Assembly (NCBI RefSeq): GCF_026210795.1
Contig: NC_089430.1
Coordinates: forward strand, 3,844,001-3,908,000
Source: Rhizophagus irregularis
Taxonomy: Eukaryota > Glomeromycota > Glomeromycetes > Glomerales > Glomeraceae
Direction of reading: 5' to 3'
Length of the DNA stretch: 64,000 nucleotides
This document shows, one piece after another, positions 1 through 9,367 of this stretch; position 1 is the first letter of the stretch; the number at the start of each line of letters is the position of its first letter. The position numbers and the translations under genes were made by a program. The notes beneath the pieces are model-generated. The model saw only the letters and a program-made list of their open reading frames with translations, had not been told where the DNA came from and ran no database searches.

Positions 1-110
1 TTTAAAAATTAAGCAGTATCAAGGAAAATTCTTGCGAATTTTTCTTAATACTGCTTAATTCTAATTTGACTAATTTAGTATTAAGGCTTTAATTTAAAAA
101 TTAAGCAGTA
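1..110. repeat. Left part of 92-bp palindromic tandem repeat
   Basis: Positions 8-60 form a near-perfect hairpin with arms of about 24 bases (TTAAGCAGTATCAAGG against the matching inverted arm) and a TTGC centre. The next unit starts at 61 and reaches AGCAGTA at 104-110, 92 bases after the AGCAGT at 12. That second unit is cut at TA (109-110) by the element at 111-924. Confidence 0.85.
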
Positions 111-924
111 CGGTGCAGAACCTCTATAATAGGAACTTAAAAAAATTTAAATAAAATTTGATTCTATGATTGAATTTTAATTTTATAAAAAGAATTAAAC
201 TCTATTTGTTAAAAGGAATTTATTTAAAAAATAAAAAAAAAGTCTCAATTTTTTAGATTATGTAAGCATCATGTGATACATATATTAGCCAATCAGAAAT
301 TAGGATTTTATTAATTATATGATATAAAAATTTATATAATATATTTGTTTATTGTATTTCATTATAAACTGATGATTGATGAATCAGGTACATAATAATG
401 AGATTTATATTTTATTATATGCATTTTTTGATTAAATTAAAGTAAAATTACTTAATTTTTGAATTCTTTTGTTTATAAATTTATCATCTGAACTGTCTTT
501 TAAATATCATTATTTATAACATTAAATTAACCTATACTTAAATAATTTTGTTTATTAATTTTTTTTTTTGCAATATTAGAACTTTTTTTTCTTTTTAGCA
601 TATTGAAAAAAAAATCTGAAGTAAAATAATAATTAATATTACATTAAATGTGGTTAAAAAAGATCTGTAATGCAAAAATTAGACTAGTCTCAATTTTAAC
701 TAAATTTTGTCAGTATATTTAAATTACAGATTTTTAAACAGCTAAAACTTAGCCAAAATTTAATTTAGAAAAAAAATAACTGATAATTTTTAAAGCTAAT
801 GATCATATCTATAAAAATTATCGGTTAAATTTTTTACTTTAATATAAAAAATTTTTTTTTTAGAAATTTATAATCAATCAATTGTTACTATACATAAGTA
901 GTTGAGTATAGAGGTTCTGCACTA
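111..924. mobile_element. 814-bp TIR element flanked by TA duplication (mariner-like MITE)
   Basis: The left end CGGTGCAGAACCTCTATA is mirrored by TATAGAGGTTCTGCACTA at the right end, with only the two outermost bases mismatched. TA flanks both sides (109-110 and 925-926). Removing the element rebuilds AAGCAG-TA-TCAAGG, exactly the junction seen in uninterrupted repeat copies at 11-22 and 2120-2131. The interior is AT-rich and has no open frame of useful length, so the element is non-autonomous. A TA duplication is typical of Tc1/mariner; the superfamily call rests on that alone. Confidence 0.8.
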
Positions 925-965
925 TATCAAGGAAAATTCTTGCGAATTTTTCTTAATACTGCTTA
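925..965. repeat. Displaced right half of the palindromic repeat
   Basis: This is the remainder of the hairpin unit started at 101-110: TCAAGGAAAATTCTTGCG and on to ACTGCTTA. It is separated from its left half by the 814-bp insertion. Confidence 0.8.
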
Positions 966-2066
966 TATCTGCCAATTCGTGAAATTAGCCAAACATAAAG
1001 ATTTGCACATTTTAACAAGAATTATGTTTCACAAGCTTAAATTGTATGTGTTACATAATCAGATGATCTAAATCTATCAAAAAATAAAAAAAAATTTTTT
1101 AACGTTTATTCAAAAATAACAATGGCAACTACTTTCTTTTTCAATCACTTTTCAATCACTTTTCAATCAGATTTTTGTTAGGTGACTTAGAAAAGTTTAT
1201 AGGCATATATAGCAGGTTTTTTTTAATCAGTAAGTAAGAAAACAAATATTAATAATTTTTATTAATTAGAAAAATCTTTTTTCATTTATTTTTAACCTTA
1301 TTCCCTTCTTTTTTTTAGTAAAAATATATACAAAATAAAAATGTGAGTTATGATTTAGAGTTTTTGAGATGGTTTTTTTTGTTTTTTACTATACTAATTT
1401 TATTCTACTTGTTAATTACTTTTTAAAATTGATTTTATTAATTTATTCAATTTAAAACAGAAATGGCAAATAAAAACTTGTTAAGTAAAGTAAAAAGAGC
1501 CCAATAATACCTGTAAAGATCATCTTTTGGTAAGAATTATAATTTTAAAAATTTTTGTGTCAGAGTTTTATTCAATTAACAAAATCGTTAATATCTCGGC
1601 GTACATGTATGTTAAACACATATATTTATATTCATATGAAAGCCCAGAATCTACTCTACCTGAACGAAAAAAGATTATTCAAATCGAATTACTAGATGTG
1701 AAGATATTAACGATCAAAGTCAAAGGTTAAAAATAAATATATTGAACGTAATTATTCAGCAACTTGTGATCCAATTCATGTGATATTTGGTTTATGGATA
1801 GCTCTTGATTACCTCTTTCTAATGAATATAAATTCATTCGTCTAGCACACATACACGTTAAGTTATTCAATATTTTGTCATGACAATTATATTTAAATTT
1901 TTTAATTTTAATGATATTATTAAAAAAATCAAAAAATAATATAATCAAATCAATTTTATTTATATCAGCGGTGTGAATCTATCATTTTCATGTAAATTGT
2001 ATTAGCATTTTCTTAATAAAGTTAGTTTTTTGAATATAAAAACTTAATTCCATAAATCAGTCCATA
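966..2066. other. AT-rich gene-free stretch
   Basis: I see no convincing gene here. Short open frames at 1527-1730 (+) and 1727-1948 (-) have random-looking composition and no domain. A small direct repeat (TTTTCAATCA, three times) lies near 1138-1170. Confidence 0.6.
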
Positions 2067-2332
2067 TGTTAATTCTAATTTAACTAATTTAGTAGTATTA
2101 AGGCTTTAATTTAAAAATTAAGCAGTATCAAGGAAAATTCTTGCGAATTTTTCTTAATACTGCTTAATTCTAATTTAACTAATTTAATATTAAAGCTTTA
2201 ATTTAAAAATTAAGCAGTATCAAAGAAAATTCTCACAAATTTTTCTTAATTCTAATTTAATTAATTTAGTATTAAGGCTTTAATTTAAAAATTAAGCAGT
2301 ATTAAGAAAAATTTTTACAAATTTTCTTATTA
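2067..2332. repeat. Three tandem copies of the 92-bp palindromic repeat
   Basis: AGCAGT cores occur at 2121, 2213 and 2295. Each is preceded by the same AT-rich lead (CTTTAATTTAAAAATTAAGC). The first copy keeps the full hairpin. The second and third have diverged in the loop, and the second has lost the closing TACTGC. Same family as 1-110. Confidence 0.85.
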
Positions 2333-2914
2333 AAAAAAAGAACTTTTAAATTACTAATTAAACTTTAAAAACAATCTGTATGATTTAAATTTTAAAAAAA
2401 ATACTTCTGCTTTTTAATTTTCGCATTTCTACATTTAACCAATTAAAATTCAGCTGATCGCCGATCACATGCATTAATAACACGTTATTGTTTATTTTTT
2501 GTTTATTTTTTCTTCTTTTTTTTTAGAAAAAAAAAGACAATAAAAATGAATACCAAAATTATTTTAACATATAATAATAAAAATTAAATAAAAAACTTAT
2601 TTTGATAATATATAATATATATATTTGTACCAAACTACTAATTATACAAAAAGTGATATGCTCGTATATCAATTAACAATTACTTTCACTAATATCTCTC
2701 TGGAATTGTAATGGTGAATTTTAACAATATTAATTAAACAACTATATGTACACCGTTTTATGTTTTTATTTTTATATTAATATTATATGTTAACATATAT
2801 TAATTATATTTTTTTTTACTTTTATGTATTTTATTTAATTTTTTTAATATATTACTAACATTACTACTATCGTTTTATTACTTTTTTATATCTAACTAAT
2901 ATATTAATAATATT
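2333..2914. other. AT-rich gene-free stretch
   Basis: No open frame or RNA-like structure is visible. The stretch is composed of A/T homopolymers and TATA-type microsatellites around 2600-2640. Confidence 0.6.
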
Positions 2915-3124
2915 ACTAACTTTTTATTATTTCTTTTTTATATTTAAAATAATGATAATATTACTAATTAAATTTCTTTTTTTTACTAACCTTTTATTAT
3001 TCCTTTTTTATATTTAAAATAATGATAATATTACTAATTAAATTTCTTTTTTTTACTAACCTTTTATTATTCCTTTTTTATATTTAAAATAATGATAATA
3101 TTACTAATTAAATTTCTTTTTTTT
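2915..3124. repeat. Tandem repeat, 3 x 70 bp
   Basis: The block beginning ACTAAC recurs at 2915, 2985 and 3055, and TATTTAAAAT recurs at 2941, 3011 and 3081, so the period is exactly 70 bases. The second and third copies look identical and the first differs at a few bases, which indicates recent expansion. Confidence 0.9.
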
Positions 3125-3279
3125 TGTTTATATTTTGCTAATATTATTTTTTTTACAAATAGTATATTATTTTATACTAGTTTTTTATTTATATTATTTA
3201 TAAAAAAATATTTGTATATTTAATATTATTTAATAAAAATTTTATTGATTATAAATGCATTTTAAATTCTGTTTGCAAA

Positions 3280-3658
3280 TATAAAATATACGATTTAATT
3301 GAATAATATATACTATTTATCAGTACAAAATATGCAGTTTAAACTGGAAAAAAGTACTGTTTATCAGTATAAAATATACGGTTTATCCTGGAAAAGTATA
3401 CTGTTCGCAATATAAAATATAAAACAATATACTGTTTATTGGTATAAAACATACGGTTTTTCTACTGTTTACAAGTATAAAACATACGGGTGAAACTGGA
3501 AAAATATACTGTATGCAAACCGTATATATAATACGGTGTGCAGAATACCGAATATATACAGTATGTGAAAATACTGTAATTATATGGTAATAATACTATA
3601 AATATACTGTTTGCAAAATACGAAAATACAGGATACTAACCGTATATATATTTTTTAT
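3280..3658. repeat. Degenerate satellite with ATACGG / TACTGTTT motifs
   Basis: Irregular repeats of about 50 bases are built from TATACTGTTTATCAGTATAA and AAACATACGGTTT in both orientations, for example near 3300, 3360, 3430, 3480 and 3530. The tract runs directly up to the truncated 5' end of the LINE at 3661. Confidence 0.65.
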
Positions 3659-3660
3659 AG

Positions 3661-5421
3661 GGACATCATCCTTCCATATCTTCACTTTCAGCTCTTTCCT
3701 TGGACAAACTTTGGCACGCTCTTAAACGTTCTATGCTTGGAGGTGCCATAGATTCTTTACCATTTCAACATGTATCCAATACTCATCACCATAAATATTC
3801 TCCTGAGCTTACAATGTTTATTGCTATCAACAAATTCTTGGATAGATTATTGTTTAATTTGACCACAACTAGGATTAGTCGTCCCGCTCAAATTTCGCAA
3901 ATGATTAATTCTTTACCTACACAATTGATTCTTTTGAAATCTCTTTTAACAGATTATACTATACCTACTTATAGTACAACGCCACTTCCTGCTTTTGTCA
4001 AATTTTTGCGTTCACAAAAAGCTCTGGTTTCTGCTTATCTTTCCACACAATTTCATCAACATCGTGTAGATTCCATTGAATACTATATTGCTCTTAGAGA
4101 CGAACATTTCTCTACGTCGTCGGGTTCTTTTATTTCTTCAGCCCTGTCAGTGGAACATCGCTCTATCGTTCTTGATAGAGTCTTGGTTGTAATTGACTCC
4201 AAACCCACACTACTTACCGAGCCTTCAGATATCAAACAAGCTGCTATCAAACATTTCCAATCGGTTGTTACTCCTCCTTTGATCCAATATTTTTCTATTG
4301 ACGAATTTCCTCCACGTTGGCATAGAGCATATACTCCTATTTCTGATATTGACTCGTCTTTATATCACTCGGTCATGCCTCCTATCCTAAGTGAATGGGC
4401 GAACAATTATCAATCTGGCGCCTACCAACAAGCTCCGGTTCCTTCTAAGATCTCTTATGAGATGCTCAAACATTTAACTGAACAAGCTTTCAATTTGTCC
4501 TTTGTATTAGCCAATGCCTGCCTCGTTCATGGAGATATTCCTGCTGATTGGCGTGAAGCGCTTGTTTATCTCATTCCGAAGCCTCATGAATTTGACGCTC
4601 AATTAAAGAATACGCGACCTATCACTTTATTAGAAACCGTTCGGAAATGTGTGGTCAAGGTCGTTACAACTCGTCTTTCAAAAATCCTAGCTGATAACCA
4701 AATACTTCAGGGTGGTAATTTTGCAGGATTACCAGGTGGATCCACTGACATTCCTATCAAAATGCTTGATGCAATTATTCATCAACGCCGCTTTGATAAA
4801 ACTGATGACCAAGAATTATGGATTGTTTCCCAGGACATTTCTAAGGCCTTTGACTCAATTGATCTAAATATGCTCAAATTGGCTTTAATCCGTTTACATA
4901 TCCCGCCTTTGTTGATAAAATTTATTATCAATCTTTTCACCAGACGCAATAACAAAATTATTACTCATTATGGTGATACTTCCGGATATAGAGTTAGAGT
5001 CGGTATCGACCAGGGTGAAATTATTTCCCCGTTATTATGGGTGATTTATTCGGATCCTTTGCTTACAACACTTAACCGAGAAGCTTGTGATCCCTTCCTT
5101 TTGAAATCTTCTGCATTATTGGACTATTCCCCGATTGAATATGAACAACATAACCTTCCTGTCTCACATATTACATTTATGGATGACTCTACTTTGATTG
5201 CTTCATCTAAACGAGGAATTGAAGATCGCCTTTCCATTACAGCTGAATTTTATACTTTAAATAATACTCAAGCCAATTCAGCTAAATATATCCTTCTTTC
5301 TTCTGAACAATTTTCTCAAACTGTAGTGTTTGATCTTTTCCCATCTCCTTTAATCCCAACTTGTACCCTTACTTTAAAAGCTTTAGCTTTATCCAAATCT
5401 TTTCGTTTTTTAGGTGTCTAG
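3661..5421 (+). pseudogene. LINE reverse transcriptase segment (ends at in-frame TAG)
   Basis: This segment encodes the RNA-dependent DNA polymerase part of the LINE. Visible motifs are KNTRPITLLETVRK (fingers), SQDISKAFDSID (motif A with catalytic Asp), GIDQGEIISPLLW (motif B) and FMDD at 5176-5187 (motif C, the catalytic Asp pair). The frame is open from 3661 to a TAG at 5419-5421 that falls right after FLGV. The same frame then continues with family-like sequence, so the TAG is probably a point nonsense mutation. There is no ATG near the start, as expected for a truncated copy. Confidence 0.85.
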
Positions 5422-6626
5422 TTTTGCCTTTCAGCTTCCTCTCGCTTTGTTCATGATCAAAGTATTTCCATGGTCAAAGACATGGCTGCTCTACTCAGTC
5501 CTAAAAAACTTTTGGCACAACATGTGACATATCTTTATAACGTTGTTTTACTTCCAAAGCTAAAATTTCGCCTAGTACAAACCACAGTATTTGCTGAATC
5601 TACCATTAATCGCATGGTTTCTCCAATACTTTCTCTTGTTCGACAGAAGGCTGGTTTGGTCTCAGTCACTCCTCTTTCCGCGCTTTTTACATTGTTGCCG
5701 TTCTCTATCCAACATGCATTTGGTCGATTTCTATCATCTCATGTGGCTTTATGGCAGAAAATTTTTTCTCATCCTTCATATAAACTTTTTGCCAATTATA
5801 TGATTACTTATCTCCAAGGTTTTTTGGACTGTGATGCCTGTCCTTCTACTATTGACTTGGAACTATGGTCCCATACATTTTCCTTGCGAACGCATTCTTT
5901 GTTCAATTCTTTACTATTCTCTTCTCGATTGAATATCACGTGGTCTTTATTGTTCCGACTTCTGAGAAAAGATTTACGCCCGGCGATTTCACTCCGGTCG
6001 ATTTTACCGAAAGATTTATTTATTTCCATGAAAAATGTTCAAAAAAATTTTGTACTCGTTTTCTTGCCCAATTGGTTACTCCGTGTGGCTCTCGGCTTCT
6101 TTCATGGAAAGATTTACGCTTTCTTAAACGAGTTTCGAACAAAGGATCTGTGCCTGCTTGGTTTAATTATTTATTTAATCTTATTGTTATTTCTAATTCT
6201 CTTTCCTTTTTTGTTTTACCGCAATTTAGAATACCTAATTCTCATACTGTAGCTTCTATTTCCTGTATAGATATTAGTCAAAATTATTTGTTTAATCCTC
6301 AATGGGCTATTTCTTTTAATTGCATTACTAACTCTTTCCTTGTTGGCCGTGTGATCATTACCTATCCTGCTTCGCGAAATGAAGCTCTTATTTCACATTG
6401 GATTGCGTCATCTGTTGATGACTTATTATCCAAATTCACTGCATGCCAAGGTTGTACCTCTGCTATCCCGCGATCCTCTACTTCCAAAACATTGCTTAAA
6501 CGATGTCCCTCTGAAAAGTGCTTCTCTTATGTGCCTCTATCAAGTCTTATCAGATTACCTACGAAGCGCGCTGACTTACATGCACGTGCGGATACTTTCG
6601 TTCGGTCTTACTTTCCGCCTCGTTAG
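5422..6626 (+). pseudogene. LINE connector region, frameshifted
   Basis: After the TAG the original frame stays open to about 6040 (LSPKKLLAQHVTYLYNVVLL and onward, a post-RT LINE region). Family-like sequence then moves to the +2-shifted frame (RLLSWKDLRFLKRVSNKGSV, about 6090-6160) and runs to a stop at 6624-6626. The shift lies near the A7 run at about 6041-6047. A second shift near 6600-6680 moves into the frame of the RNase H. Confidence 0.7.
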
Positions 6627-7240
6627 ACTATGCCAAATCTCTATTATTATTTCATCTTTTTGCTCCAGTCCGGCCACTTCCTATGAACAAACAAGTGCCT
6701 GGTATTTCCGATATCCAACTTCCTTCTTCGGTGTCTACATTTTATATCGATGGCTCTTTCCTTCCCCTTTCTAGTCATTTGTTACCTTCGATGGCTTATG
6801 CATGGACTGCTATCAATTCTGATGGATTTATTCTTAAATCTCATTATAATATCATTCCCTCTCTTTTTCCTTCTGCATTGCGTTCTGAAATTTTTGCTTT
6901 ATTACATGGATTGGACTCCCTCCCTCAGAATTCCAAGATTACTGTCACTACTGACTGTGCTCAATTAATTTCCTTATGGTCTACATATATGGACACTCCG
7001 TTTATTCCAAAAATGCTTAAAGAATCCAACCACCTTTTATGGTTCTCGGTACAAGCTATTATTTCACAGAAAAGTCTAGAAGTTACTTTAATCAAGGTTC
7101 CTGCTCACGCTGACGATTCTTTGAATAATCATGTTGATGATTTAGCAAAGCTGCCCATACAGACTCACATCTTTCCCTTCAATCGCCCGCACTTTTGGCT
7201 CCTTGCATCTTACAATTTAACTCTTTACCTGTGGATATGA
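6602..7240 (+). pseudogene. LINE RNase H domain
   Basis: This domain would degrade the RNA strand of the RNA:DNA hybrid. Its four acidic positions can be read in order: FYIDGSF, SEIFALLHGLDSL, VTTDCAQLI and the final HADDSLNNHVDDLAKL. The spacing fits the type-1 RNase H fold found in many LINEs. The frame closes at 7240 after losing similarity near 7160; the next part of the protein is in a different frame. Confidence 0.8.
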
Positions 7241-8142
7241 ATATCTGGAAATTTATTGGAGACATTTTTGATGCCAAGAATCTCTTGACTCTTGCTTTAT
7301 TACCAAGATTCAATCTTAATTCCTCTATTTCAAACATTGATTGGGCTTGTACCAAATTTTGTTTTAACAACAAAAAGCTATTTTTCTCCTATCGGAATGG
7401 CCGTTCGGAATTTTGTGCTTTCCGTATTAAGATTTTATTGGATATGCTTCCGACACTCACAACTCTCCAGAAATGAAAACCTCATGTTTATGATACGAGT
7501 TGGCTCTGTCCTCAATGCAACTCTTCTCCTGAGACTTTAGACCACTTATGGACTTGTCCTTATATTTTACCAGAATTTAGTCCTTTTAATACTTTCAAAA
7601 CACTTCTACTGGATCTTCAAACTGTTTATCTTGATAAATTTCTTTCCGCGACTCCTTTGATATCTTTACCAGACTTCTTTGTTGCAGAATTCATGGCTAT
7701 TGATTGTTGGGATTGTGACCCTCCTTCGCCTTCTGTTTTGAGGCTCGCACGTGGTCTTATACCGATATCCCTTACAGGATTTCTTGGAACTTACTTTTCA
7801 TCATCCATTATACGGTCTATTTTAGATGCACCTTTGCATGACTTTCACTTTGATCTTTATGTTCAAATTTGGTTGTGCCGTTCCGTTTTCTTTCATCATT
7901 GGGAATCAGCTCAAGGCATCACTAATAAAATGAAATCGTCCGCTATTGGACCTTCTCCTATTTCTCATCCTTCCTCACAAATTTCTCCTGAATTTTCAAC
8001 ACCTTCTCTGGCAACAGCTTCCTTGGATTCCTGGGTTTCTTGGGTTTCCTTTTATATAATCCGTGGGGGATCTTGGATTTCGCATTTGGATTTTTGGCGC
8101 CGCTTAACAGTTCAGCCTCTACTTAGGATTTCTTTTTGGTAA
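7195..8142 (+). pseudogene. LINE C-terminal region with zinc-knuckle-like motif
   Basis: The frame is open from 7195 to a TGA at 7474-7476, then continues in the same frame to 8142. Just after the stop it encodes CPQC followed by H and C (C-x2-C-x7-H-x4-C, about 7509-7560), the nucleic-acid-binding motif that closes many LINE proteins. The TGA is therefore probably a nonsense mutation. Low-complexity Ser/Pro/Thr sequence follows. Confidence 0.7.
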
Positions 8143-8390
8143 CGGATTGGTTCTTAGGATATGCTGGATAGTTGACTCTCACTGGCCTTCGGGTAAAGTT
8201 GGGGTATGCGTTTCTGTAATAGTTTAGTTTTTCTTTACTTAATTTTATTTTGTTTAGATTTCTTTACTTGTATGAATCGTGAAGCTAGTTCTTTTATTTT
8301 TTATGTTTATTTTTCTATATTCTATTTGTAATATTGTTCAATTTGATTATTGTACTTTTCGTTTAAAAATTATAATAAAAGATAAAGTCA

Positions 8391-8871
8391 AAAGACTGTT
8401 TGCTCATTATCACCAAATATGGACTGTCCCAAATGTGTGACTATAAAGAAAGTTGACTGTATATACATTTTTTAATAGCCATATTGATTTTCAGTATTTA
8501 TGTATTGTATTATATATTTTTCAATGTTTTTAAGTAGCATTAATTGATAAAAAGTTTGTATTTCAATACTTTTTGGTGTTGAGTAATATATGGTATTTTT
8601 TAACATTTTGATATTATTATTTTATTAATTTGCTAAACTTCTTAGTTTTAATAAACAACTTTAATTAGTATGATACTTTAAAAATGATAGTATAAAGATA
8701 TATATCAAGATGGATTAAATTTGCAAAAAAATTATTGGTATTTATTATAATAAATTTATAAATAAGAGTATCTTATTAATATAAAAATTTATAATAATTT
8801 CAACTATTATCCTATATTTAAAGAAGCTATTTATAAGAAAAACTTATATAATCATATATGAAAATTAGCAT
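8391..8871. other. AT-rich gene-free stretch
   Basis: This lies between the LINE tail and the fold-back element. No open frame, repeat or RNA structure stands out. Confidence 0.55.
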
Positions 8872-9367
8872 AAAAGTGAAAAATCAGGCACCAATCGGTC
8901 ACCAATCAGGTAGCTGATTAGTGCCTGATTGGCATTTTCGCCAAATATCATCACCAATCAGGCAGTTTGCTAACTTTTGATCCAGTGATCAGAAAAGAAT
9001 GAAATATAGCTCATTGGAATCGTCTTAACATGACGAATCTAATGGTAGTAAAATCTCATTTCTAGGATTAATACTTGATGAGAAATTAAGTAAAATATAA
9101 AAATAAAAATGTATCATTTATATTTTATTTAATTTTTTACTAACTATTAATCCTAAAAATGCGATTTTACTACCATTAGATTAGGTCTTTGCTGACGATT
9201 CAATGAGCTATATTTCGATTCTCTGATCAGCAGGATCAAAAGTTAGCAGCTGCTGCAGTGCGACGATATTTGGCAAAAACGCAACTCGATCACGCAAATC
9301 GAATGGCATGTCGTGCTATGGCTTGGTGACCGATTAGTGACTGATTGATGCCTGATTTTTCACTTTT
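8872..9367. mobile_element. 496-bp fold-back MITE, intact copy
   Basis: The termini AAAAGTGAAAAATCAGGCA (8872-8890) and TGCCTGATTTTTCACTTTT (9349-9367) are exact inverse copies. The inverted similarity continues almost to the centre: GATCCAGTGATCAGA and ATATAGCTCATTGGAATCGTC on the left are mirrored by GACGATTCAATGAGCTATAT and TCTGATCAGCAGGATC on the right, giving arms of roughly 210-230 bases. Short internal CCAATCAGG/CCTGATTGG motifs repeat near the left end. No coding frame. A second, interrupted copy lies at 37205-41620. I could not define a target duplication. Confidence 0.8.

Larger units (their letters stand above)
3661..8390 (+). mobile_element. 5'-truncated, inactivated LINE (non-LTR retrotransposon)
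   Basis: One degenerate coding stretch carries, in order, a reverse transcriptase, a thumb/connector region, an RNase H and a terminal CCHC-type zinc motif, the usual order in RNase H-bearing LINEs. The endonuclease that should lie upstream is absent. The coding similarity begins abruptly at 3661, just after a stop codon at 3658-3660, and the flank is satellite DNA, consistent with 5' truncation during insertion. The base composition is clearly richer in G+C than the flanks. The 3' tail after 8142 holds an untranslated region ending near AATAAAAGATAAAG (about 8377-8390); the exact end and any target duplication could not be fixed. Confidence 0.85.
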
